Shown: positions 8,448 through 17,040 of the stretch, in pieces
Layout: each line of letters begins with the position of its first letter
Position numbering within the stretch: the first letter of the stretch is position 1
Assembly: GCF_001273845.1 (NCBI RefSeq)
Contig: NZ_JHBW01000088.1
Span: forward strand, 1 to 64,000
Reading direction: 5' to 3'
Source of the DNA: Leucobacter musarum subsp. musarum
Lineage (GTDB): Bacteria > Actinomycetota > Actinomycetes > Actinomycetales > Microbacteriaceae
DNA length: 64,000 bases
The notes under the pieces: model-generated
What the model was told of the DNA's origin: nothing
Databases searched by the model: none
Seen by the model: only the letters and a program-made list of their open reading frames with translations
Translations under genes and position numbers: made by a program

Positions 8448-9656
8448 TCAGCCCGCGAGCGCCGCGGTCGGCGGAGTGCGCGCGGCGCGCACCGCCGGGT
8501 ACAGCCCGGCGACGGCGCCGATGGCGAGGGTCGAGCCGATCCCGACTGCGATGATGGCGGGGGAAATCGCTACCGGCCAGCCATTCGCGAACGCCATCAC
8601 TGCGGTGACCCCCACACCGAGCACGGCGCCGAGGATGCCGCCCAGCAGTGAGAGCAGAAGCGACTCGGACAGGAACTGGCGGCGAATATGCGCACGCGTC
8701 GCGCCCAGTGCGCGCCGCAGCCCGATCTCGCGCTTACGCTCGAGCACCGAGATGATCATTGTGTTGGCCACGCCGATACCGCCCACCAGCAGAGCGATCG
8801 AGCCGAGCCCGACGAGCAAACCAGAGAATGCTTGGTCTGCTGCGTGCTTCGCCGCAAGTGCGTCGGACGGGCGAGAAACCTCGACCTCGGAAGGAGACTG
8901 CGGGTTGAGCGTTGGAGCGAGCTTCGACTGCACCTCTCCCACGACGGAGTCCTCAGAACGTTCGTACACAGTGGTCGGGCTGCCGTCGTAATCCAACAGG
9001 GAGGTGGCAACCGGTTCGCCGATGAGCGCTGCAGCGTCGAGCTCTGGTGCGAGGGCGACCGGCTCAAGGATGCCGACCACGGTGAACCACTGCTCACCGA
9101 GCCACACCTGCGTTCCCGGCGTTGTGACGCCGAGCCGCTCAGCCGCAGTCGTCCCCAGCACCACCGCGGGGTACTCAGCGGTCGCCGGATTCAGCCAATC
9201 ACCCGAACGAACCTCTCCGCCGGTGACGTCGAGGAGTGAGAGATGCGACGCCAGAACGCTGATGCCGCTCGTCGCACCCGGGTCGGCGAGCTGATTGCGA
9301 TACACGAATACACGATCGAGCAGCGCCGTGCTTCCCACCTCGTCCACACCTTCGATGAGGGCGACCCTGCCCACCGCATCTTTCGGCAGCGGCACGGGCT
9401 TGCCGGCGAAATCGGTGCCGGTTTGAGCCGTGAGCATGTTGGTACCCAGGGACGCGAGTTCATCGTTCAGCCGCGCTTGGCTCGATGCGGAGATGCCGAC
9501 GACGGAGAGCATCGCGGCAATGCCGATGGCGATCCCGAGCGCCGAGAGTATTGCCCGCACCGGTCGGGCACGCAGCCCAGTCGAACCGAGGCGAAGTACA
9601 TCTCGCCAGAGCAAACGGGAACGAGGTGGTGCGGAGCCCGGGGTCACGGTGTGCAT
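8448..9656 (-). CDS. ABC transporter permease, MacB/FtsX type
   Basis: 402 residues. One N-terminal helix ([26 protein letters not shown]), a large extracytoplasmic domain (~60-270), then three C-terminal helices with the FtsX pattern ([42 protein letters not shown]). This is the type VII, mechanotransmission ABC architecture. Its start overlaps the ATPase gene by 13 bases. With the ATPase and adaptor it forms a MacAB-like export unit for peptides, drugs or lipoproteins; the divergent two-component system probably controls it. Confidence 0.9.
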   Translation of the reverse strand: MHTVTPGSAPPRSRLLWRDVLRLGSTGLRARPVRAILSALGIAIGIAAMLSVVGISASSQARLNDELASLGTNMLTAQTGTDFAGKPVPLPKDAVGRVALIEGVDEVGSTALLDRVFVYRNQLADPGATSGISVLASHLSLLDVTGGEVRSGDWLNPATAEYPAVVLGTTAAERLGVTTPGTQVWLGEQWFTVVGILEPVALAPELDAAALIGEPVATSLLDYDGSPTTVYERSEDSVVGEVQSKLAPTLNPQSPSEVEVSRPSDALAAKHAADQAFSGLLVGLGSIALLVGGIGVANTMIISVLERKREIGLRRALGATRAHIRRQFLSESLLLSLLGGILGAVLGVGVTAVMAFANGWPVAISPAIIAVGIGSTLAIGAVAGLYPAVRAARTPPTAALAG

Positions 9657-10369
9657 GGGATCTCCTCGGATCTGGGATCGGTACGGGTATCTGCAACCAC
9701 TTGGCCGTCGCGAATGGCGATCTGGCGTGGCAGTTCGGCGGCGAGTTCGGCGTCGTGTGTAATCACCACGACCGTGGTGCCCTGACGGTTGAGCTCGTAG
9801 AGCAGCTCGATGACCGCGGCTCCCGACGCGCTGTCGAGGTTGCCCGTGGGTTCGTCGGCGAGCAGCAGGGGCGGGCGGGCGACCACGGCGCGGGCAATGG
9901 CCACGCGCTGCCGTTCGCCGCCCGACATCTGGTGCGGCTTGTGATCGAGCCGGTGTGCGAGACCGACGCGCTCGAGCGCAATGCGGGCTGCAGCACGACG
10001 CTCGCGCATTGGTACACCTGAATAGAGCAGCCCGTCGGCGACGTTGTCGACCGCAGTGACACCCTCTGCGAGGTGGAACTGCTGGAAGACGAATCCGATG
10101 CGGGATCCCCGCACCGCAGACAACTCGACGTCGGAGAGGCGCTGCACGTCGAGCCCGTCGATGCGAGCCGACCCTGCGGTGGGGCGGTCGAGGGTGCCGA
10201 TGAGATTCAGCAGCGTAGACTTGCCCGACCCGCTCGGGCCCACGATCGCAACGAGTTCACCCGTCTCGATCGTGAGAGTGACGCCGGCGCACGCGCGCAC
10301 CGGGGGCTCCCCGTAACTACGTTCTACCCCATCGAGCTCGATGATGGCGTTCGTCGTCTGCCGGCTCAT
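9644..10369 (-). CDS. ABC transporter ATP-binding protein, MacB/LolD type
   Basis: 241 residues. Walker [10 protein letters not shown], signature [14 protein letters not shown], Walker [13 protein letters not shown] and H-loop VITHD are intact. [28 protein letters not shown] is typical of the LolD/MacB ATPase group. Its start overlaps the adaptor stop (ATGA at 10366-10369) and its end overlaps the permease start, so the three genes are translationally coupled. Confidence 0.93.
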   Translation of the reverse strand: MSRQTTNAIIELDGVERSYGEPPVRACAGVTLTIETGELVAIVGPSGSGKSTLLNLIGTLDRPTAGSARIDGLDVQRLSDVELSAVRGSRIGFVFQQFHLAEGVTAVDNVADGLLYSGVPMRERRAAARIALERVGLAHRLDHKPHQMSGGERQRVAIARAVVARPPLLLADEPTGNLDSASGAAVIELLYELNRQGTTVVVITHDAELAAELPRQIAIRDGQVVADTRTDPRSEEIPCTP

Positions 10370-11430
10370 GACTCGGGCACCGTCACTGTGTCGCCCGCGG
10401 CGATGCCATCACCCGTGATCTCTACTCGTCCGCCGGCGAACAAACCGGTTTCGACGGGCACTTGCGCTGTGGTGCCGTCTGCATCGACACGTTCGACACC
10501 GAACCCCCCGTCGGGCAGTGCGAGCAGAGCGCTGACCGGCACCGACAAAACGTTCTCACGTCGCTCTGAGGGAAATTGCACCGTGACCATCGCCTCTTGC
10601 ACCTCGCCTGCGGCGGCCGGGTCGTCGAGGGCGACGATGACGGGAATCACCGTCTTCTTCTCTCCCTGTGCGTCTTCGCGCTCGGTGGGCACGCCAACTG
10701 AGCGTACGGTGCCCGTGGCAGTCTCGCCGCCGGGCAACTCGATACTCACGGCCGCACCCACGGTCGCCAGTTTCTGATCGGAGAGCCCGAGGTCGACCAG
10801 AACTTGCTGTGCAAGGTCCGTGATTTTGAGCACGGGCTTCTCCGCCACTGCGGCCGAACCGACCGGAGCCGGCACGTCGGCGACGCGCACGTTGCCGGCT
10901 TCGAACACGACTTCACCGAGTGCGATCGTTCCGGTGCGTTTCTGATCCGTGGCGTCTTGCCACTCGCGAATCGATTCCCGGGTTACCCAGTCGAAGACCT
11001 CATCGGGTTCATCTCCGAAGTAGCCCATCGCCCGCAGGCTTTCTTCGAGTTGCAGTACGTCGGGGCCGCTCTGCATGCCGGTTGTGAACTCGCGCCAGGC
11101 GGGCGTTGATCCGTGCATCAGAAAGACGCGGTCGTTGTTCACCGCGTAGAGCGGCTGACCGAGGGCGACTTGGGCACCGGGCTCCGGTGCCCAAGTCAGT
11201 ACTCCCACAAGGGTCGGGCTGAGCTCTCGCGGGGTGCCGTATCCCAACGAACCGGGGGCGCTGCTCGTGCCCTCGAGCGTGCCTTGCTCGACCTCGGCCG
11301 TTCCGGCGTCTGCCTGCTGCTGCTCCGGTGCGGGCGGCGCCGGGCGCATCGAAAGAGCCGCAGCAGCGCCACCGCCGACGAGCGCGAGGCCGAGGATCCA
11401 TGCCACCACTATGACGATTCTGCGCTTCAT
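10366..11430 (-). CDS. Membrane-fusion/adaptor-like protein with peptidoglycan-binding region
   Basis: 354 residues. One N-terminal transmembrane segment ([21 protein letters not shown]), a lipoyl-like barrel ([34 protein letters not shown]), a peptidoglycan-binding-1-like stretch ([42 protein letters not shown]), and C-terminal beta domains. This is the Gram-positive version of a MacA/HlyD adaptor and is predicted to work outside the membrane with the MacB-like permease. It is the first gene of the three-gene coupled unit, 40 bases downstream of a small lipoprotein gene. Confidence 0.85.
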   Translation of the reverse strand: MKRRIVIVVAWILGLALVGGGAAAALSMRPAPPAPEQQQADAGTAEVEQGTLEGTSSAPGSLGYGTPRELSPTLVGVLTWAPEPGAQVALGQPLYAVNNDRVFLMHGSTPAWREFTTGMQSGPDVLQLEESLRAMGYFGDEPDEVFDWVTRESIREWQDATDQKRTGTIALGEVVFEAGNVRVADVPAPVGSAAVAEKPVLKITDLAQQVLVDLGLSDQKLATVGAAVSIELPGGETATGTVRSVGVPTEREDAQGEKKTVIPVIVALDDPAAAGEVQEAMVTVQFPSERRENVLSVPVSALLALPDGGFGVERVDADGTTAQVPVETGLFAGGRVEITGDGIAAGDTVTVPES

Positions 11431-11470
11431 GCGAGGTCTCCTTCAGATTGTGTGTGGGGTGGGATTCGGG

Positions 11471-11953
11471 TTAGTTGCCGCTTGCGGCGAGGCACTCGTC
11501 GATCACGTTCTGGGGCGCATCAGGGATCTGGCCTGCCTGCCCCGGCTGCGGATCGGCAACGTCGTAGCCCTTCTCGCGGTAGCACTGCGCCATCTTGCGC
11601 ATCGCTTCGTTGTTCTCCTCCTCGCTGCCGGCATCACGTCCTGGTGCTGCCCCCACCTTCTCGGTGCACTCCTCGCTTGCCTTGATGTACGGGGCATCCG
11701 CAGAGATCGACATGCTCGACTCGGGGGTGTCAGGCACATCGATGCCTTTCTCGCGCATGCACTTCGCGAAGCCGAGGTACCACTTTTCGTACTCTCCCGA
11801 TGCGTTCGGGCCCGAGCCGGTGCTGCTCGACGAGTTCGGGGTGTTGCTTGACGCATTTTCGTCGGCGGAGGGGCTGCAGCCCGCAAGGCCCGCGAGCAGC
11901 AGCGGAATGGCGGCGAGCGCAGCGATCTTGGCGAACTTCTTGGTGTGGTTCAT
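11471..11953 (-). CDS. Small lipoprotein with duplicated CxREKG motif
   Basis: 160 residues from ATG 11953, with AGGAGAC upstream. Signal peptide, lipobox ending GLAGC, then a Ser/Asn/Gly-rich linker. The mature part has two copies of a short motif: FAKCMREKGIDVPDTP and MAQCYREKGYDVADPQ, plus two further Cys. Lipoproteins with C-M/Y-R-E-x-G-x-D-x-x-D-P are common next to actinobacterial MacAB-like/two-component clusters (family knowledge). It heads the efflux unit and faces the response regulator. A sensory or substrate-capture role for the exporter is inference. Confidence 0.8.
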   Translation of the reverse strand: MNHTKKFAKIAALAAIPLLLAGLAGCSPSADENASSNTPNSSSSTGSGPNASGEYEKWYLGFAKCMREKGIDVPDTPESSMSISADAPYIKASEECTEKVGAAPGRDAGSEEENNEAMRKMAQCYREKGYDVADPQPGQAGQIPDAPQNVIDECLAASGN

Positions 11954-12078
11954 CAGTGTCTCCTGTTCGTGTGGCCGCTCGGTGCGGCGGTGATGCCAGT
12001 TCACTCGAACACCCGATTTCGGTGCTCTATCGCCGGCGGATATGGTTTCGACACACCCCCACCGGCGAGAATGGGGCC
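11954..12078. promoter_or_regulatory. Divergent promoter region, efflux unit / two-component system
   Basis: 125 bases separate the divergent lipoprotein and response-regulator starts. No clear direct repeat was found by eye. By position it should contain both promoters and the binding site of the OmpR-type regulator. Confidence 0.45.
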
Positions 12079-12753
12079 ATGCGCGTACTGGTGGTGGAAG
12101 ACGAGGAGTTTCTGGCGGAGATGATCGCCGAGGGGCTGCGCGCCGCCGCGATTGCGGTTGACGTCGCCCACGACGGTCTTGCGGCGAAGCGGATGCTGCA
12201 ACTCGGCGAGTACGACGTCGCCGTGCTCGATCGCGACCTCCCCGGGTTGCGCGGCGATGATGTCTGCCGGTGGATCATCGATGAGCGGTTGCTCACTCGC
12301 GTGCTCATGCTGACGGCGGCGACGTCCATTCAGGATCGCGTCGGCGGGCTCGCGCTCGGCGCCGACGACTATCTCTCGAAGCCGTTCGCGCACCAAGAGT
12401 TGCTCGCACGCGTGCTCGCGCTCGGGCGACGGGTGCACCCCGCGCAGCCGCCGACGCTGCGCCGCGGCGACGTCTCCGTCGACACGGTCGCACGATCTGC
12501 CGCCCGTGCCGGCAGGCAGCTGCAGCTCTCGCCCAAGGAGTTCGCGGTGCTCGAGGCACTCGCTCGCGCCGACGGCGGGGTGGTGAGCAACGAAGACCTT
12601 ATCGAGCAGGTGTGGGAGTCGGGCACCAGCTACGACACCAACGCCGTGCGCATCACGATGAGCAAGCTGCGCAAGAAGCTCGGCGAACCCGCAGTCATCG
12701 AAACCGTGCCCGCGGTTGGGTACCGCATGGTGGTCGACGAGGAGCCATCGTGA
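12079..12753 (+). CDS. Response regulator, OmpR/PhoB family
   Basis: 224 residues. The receiver domain (1-115) has the acidic pocket VVEDEE, the phospho-acceptor in VLDRDLPG, Thr in MLTAAT and Lys in LSKPF. The C-terminal winged helix (~130-220) ends in TNAVRITMSKLRKKLGEPAVIETVPAVGYRM. The start is ATG 12079 (MRVLVVEDEE). Its stop overlaps the kinase GTG start by two bases (GTGA). It lies divergent from the lipoprotein/MacAB-like set, its likely target. Confidence 0.93.
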   Translation: MRVLVVEDEEFLAEMIAEGLRAAAIAVDVAHDGLAAKRMLQLGEYDVAVLDRDLPGLRGDDVCRWIIDERLLTRVLMLTAATSIQDRVGGLALGADDYLSKPFAHQELLARVLALGRRVHPAQPPTLRRGDVSVDTVARSAARAGRQLQLSPKEFAVLEALARADGGVVSNEDLIEQVWESGTSYDTNAVRITMSKLRKKLGEPAVIETVPAVGYRMVVDEEPS

Positions 12754-13976
12754 AACGGGTGCGAGGGGCCGCCTTCGGCGAACGCGGCAAGCTCACCCTT
12801 GTCTACGGCGGGCTGCTGATCGCCGTCTGCGCGATCCTCGTCGTCTCGATGTACGTAGTCTTCCGCTCATCGCTCCCCGATGCGATCTTCGTCGCGCTCG
12901 ATGATCCCGCTGGATCCGTTGCGCTGATCGACCCCTCAGAGTCGGCGGCGGCGCAACCGTTGCCGACCGACAGCGACGAGGTGCTCGGCACCGGGCCGGG
13001 GGAGTTCTCGGCGACGCGAGACATTTCGGGGGTCGCCACGCAAGCCGTGCTCAATCAGTACCTCATCACCGCGATCGCGCTGCTCGTGGTGCTCGGCGCG
13101 CTCTCGATGTGGCTCGCCTGGTGGCTCGCCGGGCGCGTGCTCAAGCCCGTCGGCCAGATGGCGAGCGCCGCCCGCTCGATGGCGGTCACCGACCTCTCGC
13201 GTCGCATCGAGCTCGACGCCCCGCCCGGCGAGTTGAAGCAGCTCGCCGATACCTTCGACGAACTACTCGACCGCATCGACACGCTCGTCGGGTCGCAGCA
13301 GCGCTTCGTCGCGAATGCCGCGCACGAACTGCGCACGCAGCTCGCCGTGCAGCGCAGTGCCGCCGAGATCGGGCTCGCCGACCCGACGCCCGAGAAGGTG
13401 GCGCGTATCCGCGAGAAGCTGATCCACGCCGCGGTCGACAACGAGCAGCTGCTCGAAGGGTTGCTGCTGCTCGCCTCGAGCGATCAAGGTTTGCAGCACG
13501 AGAAGCCCGTGCCGCTTGACGAAGTGGTGCGCGGCGTGGCCGCTGAGGCTGCTCCGCTCGCCGCCGATCGCGGCATCGCGCTGACGGTATCCGCCCCCGC
13601 GGGCCCGACGCAGGTGGTCGGTGACGCTGTGCTGCTGAAGCACCTCGCGCGCAACCTCGTCGAGAACGCGATCTCCTACAACCGGGAGGTCGACGGGTCG
13701 GTGTCGGTGACGCTGGTGCCGGCCGGATCGACGACCGCCGGCGCATCACTTGTGGTTTCGAACACGGGTGCCGAGATCGACCCCGCGCTCGTGGAGGGCC
13801 TCTTCGAGCCGTTCCGTCGACTGCATCCGCGCCAGCACCGCCCCGGCGAGGGTGCGGGGCTCGGGCTCGCGATCGTCGCGTCGATCACTCGAGCGCATCG
13901 CGCGACCGTCTCCGCACGCGCCCTCCCGGGCGGGGGTCTCGAAGTGAAAGTGAAATTTCCCAACCTGAGTTCGTAG
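12750..13976 (+). CDS. Sensor histidine kinase
   Basis: 408 residues from GTG 12750, overlapping the regulator stop. Two transmembrane helices (~17-37 and ~105-127) flank a short extracytoplasmic loop, followed by HAMP, HisKA and HATPase_c domains. N box LVENAISYN, F box LFEPFRRL and G box GEGAGLGLAIV are intact. The H box reads HELRTQLAVQRS: the usual proline after HELRT is glutamine, an uncommon change that may affect phosphatase or kinase balance. With the neighbouring regulator it presumably senses an envelope stress or exported compound. Confidence 0.92.
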   Translation: MKRVRGAAFGERGKLTLVYGGLLIAVCAILVVSMYVVFRSSLPDAIFVALDDPAGSVALIDPSESAAAQPLPTDSDEVLGTGPGEFSATRDISGVATQAVLNQYLITAIALLVVLGALSMWLAWWLAGRVLKPVGQMASAARSMAVTDLSRRIELDAPPGELKQLADTFDELLDRIDTLVGSQQRFVANAAHELRTQLAVQRSAAEIGLADPTPEKVARIREKLIHAAVDNEQLLEGLLLLASSDQGLQHEKPVPLDEVVRGVAAEAAPLAADRGIALTVSAPAGPTQVVGDAVLLKHLARNLVENAISYNREVDGSVSVTLVPAGSTTAGASLVVSNTGAEIDPALVEGLFEPFRRLHPRQHRPGEGAGLGLAIVASITRAHRATVSARALPGGGLEVKVKFPNLSS

Positions 13977-14038
13977 ACGGTCGGCGTTACCATTGCCATA
14001 TCCAAATTTCACTGACATAAGTTCGAGAAGGGTGTGCC

Positions 14039-14689
14039 ATGCCGGTTCCCGTCCCCCTGACGCCGACGAAGAAACGACGCACCCTGCGCGGCAAGGCGTA
14101 CGACTCGCTGAAGGCGGCGATTCTCGACGGCACGTTTACGCCCGGGGAGCGTCTTGACGATGCGGCGCTGCAGGAGTGGCTCGGTGTGTCTCGCACCCCG
14201 ATTCGCGAATCCATCGCGCTGCTTACCGCTGCAGGGCTGATCGAAACCGAGGCGCAGCGTCACACCCGAGTGGTGCTGCCCGACCCGGATCTCGCGATCG
14301 AAGAGATTCAGGCGGTCGGCGCGCTCTCGGCCGGAGTCATCGGACTCGTCGTGCCCGTGATCGATCGCGAGGCGCGAGCACACCTGCAGAGCCGAATCGG
14401 CGAGGTCGGCCGGGCGGCGGCGTCCGAAGACGCGGATCGAACAATACCTGCACTGCAGCGGCTGCACGAGATGCTCGTTGAGCTCTGCCCGAACGCGACC
14501 CTGCGCCGCATCGTCGGTGAGTCGGTCATCTCGCTGGGATTTCACCTCAGCATCACGGTCACCGGGCAGCTCATCGAGTGGGAGCGCCTGCGCGACACCG
14601 CTGCCGCGCTGAGCGATGCGATCGACATGCGCGACGCGGTTGCCGCGCAGCGACTCATCGAACAGATGCACTTCATCGCGGTCGAGTAG
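14039..14689 (+). CDS. GntR-family transcriptional regulator
   Basis: 216 residues. N-terminal winged helix (AYDSLKAAILDGTFTPGERLDDAALQEWLGVSRTPIRESIALLTAAGLIE) is a clear GntR domain; the remaining helical region has FadR/FCD-like size. The ATG follows GAGAAGGG. Transcribed alone between the histidine kinase and the convergent ankyrin gene. No adjacent metabolic operon reveals its ligand. Confidence 0.85.
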   Translation: MPVPVPLTPTKKRRTLRGKAYDSLKAAILDGTFTPGERLDDAALQEWLGVSRTPIRESIALLTAAGLIETEAQRHTRVVLPDPDLAIEEIQAVGALSAGVIGLVVPVIDREARAHLQSRIGEVGRAAASEDADRTIPALQRLHEMLVELCPNATLRRIVGESVISLGFHLSITVTGQLIEWERLRDTAAALSDAIDMRDAVAAQRLIEQMHFIAVE

Positions 14690-14723
14690 CGCTTGCTCGG
14701 CACCGACCCGGCTGATGCGCTGC

Positions 14724-15647
14724 CTACTGCGCGCCGAGTGCGGCGAGCAGCGTGATGGTGACCGGGTGGTTGTTCGCGGCTGCGAGTGCGAGCGCGGTCT
14801 GGCCGTTGGTGTCGGGTGTTGAAATGGCAGCGCCGGCGCGCAGCGCGAGCGCCGTGAGATCGGGGTCGCCGGTCGAGGCGGCCCGGAAGAGCATCGCCTG
14901 CGCTTCGGCGCCCGGAATCGGGGAGTGAATGGCGCGCGCGATGAGCGACGCCTGACGGCCGAGCCTGTACTGCTCGGCGAGCATCGAGGGGGTCTGGCCG
15001 GTGTTGCCGGTCGCGATGCTGAGGTCGGCACCTGCAGCGATGAGCACGCGCGCCGTGTCTTGGTACTGCTGCACCTGATCGGGCTTCGCGTAAATGAGCG
15101 CTTCGTGCAGGGCGACGTAGCCGTAGTTGTTGATGTGGTCGATGCTGATGCCCTGCTGAATGAGGGTGCCGACGACGGTGGTGTGCCCGCGCTCCGCCGC
15201 GCGAATGAGCCCGGTGCCGTGGTACGAATCGAGACTCGCGAGGTCTGCGCCGTGCGCCAGCGTCAGCGCGAGCAGATCGTCGTACCCCTCGCTCGTCGCG
15301 ATCAGGTAGGCGCTCTGCACGGTCTCGTCTTGCGCGTTCACATCGGCGCCGGCGGTGATCAGGTCGGTTGCCTCGGCGACGTCGTTGGCCCACGCCGCTG
15401 CGATGAGACGGGTGTTCAGTTCAGCGGTGCTGAGGCCCTGCAGGTCTGCGCGTACCTCGGGTGCGGGGTCGGGGGTGGGTTCGGGTGCAGCAGTCGAGGT
15501 CGCGGGCGGGGTGCTCGTTTCGCTCGTGGGAGTCGGATCAACCAGAGCCTCGGGCTCGGGGGCGCACCCCGAGAGGGCGATCGCGGCAATCGCGGCTGCG
15601 GCGATCGTGGAGGTGAGGCGGGCGGGGAATCGGCTGGGAGCAGGCAT
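14724..15647 (-). CDS. Ankyrin-repeat lipoprotein
   Basis: 307 residues. Signal peptide with lipobox ending ALSGC, then a Thr/Pro/Glu-rich linker (~30-68) and about six ankyrin-type repeats (for example LIAAAWANDVAEATDLITAGADVNAQD, GLIRAAERGHTTVVGTLIQQGISID, ALALAAANNHPVTITLLAALGA). It is predicted to be anchored outside the membrane and to bind a protein partner. Extracytoplasmic ankyrin proteins are often inhibitors or partners of secreted enzymes, but none is identified here; the closest candidate by position is the MarP-like protease at 15734-16918. Confidence 0.85.
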   Translation of the reverse strand: MPAPSRFPARLTSTIAAAAIAAIALSGCAPEPEALVDPTPTSETSTPPATSTAAPEPTPDPAPEVRADLQGLSTAELNTRLIAAAWANDVAEATDLITAGADVNAQDETVQSAYLIATSEGYDDLLALTLAHGADLASLDSYHGTGLIRAAERGHTTVVGTLIQQGISIDHINNYGYVALHEALIYAKPDQVQQYQDTARVLIAAGADLSIATGNTGQTPSMLAEQYRLGRQASLIARAIHSPIPGAEAQAMLFRAASTGDPDLTALALRAGAAISTPDTNGQTALALAAANNHPVTITLLAALGAQ

Positions 15648-15733
15648 GATTCCACGGTAGAAACCCCGGGAGCGAGGTGCGTCAACCGATCGGTTGAACT
15701 GCGATCGTGCAAGGAGCAGGCCGCTCCCCGACG

Positions 15734-16918
15734 TCAGCCCGGAATGCAGGCGCCGGTCGAGACGGGCGAGGTGGCCGAGTCGAGCGTGGCGAGCACCGGC
15801 AGCAGCTCGGCGACGGTCATCGCGTATCCCACGTTCTCGCGCTGCGTATCGCGCGCGAAGACGACACCCGCGACCCCGCCCTCGGCAGTGAGCAGCGGGC
15901 CCCCCGAGTTGCCGGGGCGCACATTTGCCGAGAGCACGTGAATCGAACGCGGCGACGTGCTCGAGTTGTAGATATCGGCGATCGGAGCGTCGCGCGTCGC
16001 CAGCACGCCGGCCGCCACGGTCGTGAACGGCCCGCCGTAGGGGTAGCCCTCGACGGCGCCGGCACTGCCGGGAACCAACGTGTCATCGATGGGCAGCGGC
16101 GCGGCATCGACGTCGACGGCGATGACGGCGAGGTCGTCGATGGGATCGAAGTACACGACCTGCCCGTCTCGGGCGGGTTCCCCCGGCAGTTCGACCAGCG
16201 GGGTGTCGACGCCGGCGACGACGTGCGCGTTCGTGACCACGCGATCCTCCGCGACGACGAACCCCGTGCCGGTCGGCATCGTCGAGCACCCGTACGCGAC
16301 GCCTGAAATGCGCGCGACCGACTGCGCGGCCTGCGCGAGCGCGGGGTCATCGGTGTCGATGGCGGCGACGTCGGGGGAGACGCCGAGGTCGCCATCGAGC
16401 AGGGCATCGACGGTCGGGATCACCGTGTCGTCGAGCACCGCAGCCTGCAAGCGTGCGGCCGCGTCAGTCAGGGGTGCCGGCGTCCACTGCTGCAGTGTGC
16501 GCAGCACCGATGAAGACGCGACTGCCGAAGACACCACGGGTACCCCCGACGAGGCGATGCCGGCGCCGATCAGCGAGACCGCGACGACCGATGCGACGAG
16601 GCCGAGCGCCCCACCGAGCAGGCGTTCGGCGAAGCGGAGCTTGAGGCGATCCGCACCGCGCCTGAACCACGACCCGACCAGCGACCCGAGCCCGGCCCCG
16701 ACCGCGAGCAGCAGCACCGCTGAGCCGACTACGGCCGCACTGCGCCACGCGTTCTCGGGGATCTCGCGCGCAATGATGGGCAGTAGCCAGGGCGACAGCG
16801 CGGCCCCGACGACGAGCCCGGCGAGCGCGCCGAGCACCGAGAAGAAGCCGGAGCGGAAGCCCGAGATCGTGGCAGCGATCAGCACCACCAGCATGATGAT
16901 GTCAGCGATCGGAAGCAT
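15734..16918 (-). CDS. MarP-like membrane serine protease (CvpA-type N-terminus)
   Basis: 394 residues. The start at ATG 16918 has AGGAGA upstream; the frame stays open much further upstream but that part lies antisense to copA. Four N-terminal helices (1-~130) have the CvpA/colicin-V-production pattern. A trypsin-like domain follows with His in VVTNAHVVAG, Asp in PIDDLAVIAVD and Ser in RPGNSGGPLL. In mycobacteria MarP is a periplasmic protease needed for acid and oxidative stress survival (family knowledge). Expected to act in the cell envelope. Confidence 0.9.
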   Translation of the reverse strand: MLPIADIIMLVVLIAATISGFRSGFFSVLGALAGLVVGAALSPWLLPIIAREIPENAWRSAAVVGSAVLLLAVGAGLGSLVGSWFRRGADRLKLRFAERLLGGALGLVASVVAVSLIGAGIASSGVPVVSSAVASSSVLRTLQQWTPAPLTDAAARLQAAVLDDTVIPTVDALLDGDLGVSPDVAAIDTDDPALAQAAQSVARISGVAYGCSTMPTGTGFVVAEDRVVTNAHVVAGVDTPLVELPGEPARDGQVVYFDPIDDLAVIAVDVDAAPLPIDDTLVPGSAGAVEGYPYGGPFTTVAAGVLATRDAPIADIYNSSTSPRSIHVLSANVRPGNSGGPLLTAEGGVAGVVFARDTQRENVGYAMTVAELLPVLATLDSATSPVSTGACIPG

Positions 16919-17040
16919 CGGGTCTCCTGGGCGGTCGTGCACGGGCCCGCCGCCCGGTGCTTCCCGGAACTGTAGCGAGCGGGCCTGGGAGGGCGGCGCA
17001 GGCTCGATGTGAGAACGTCGGTCTTCCGGGAGGAAGCTGA

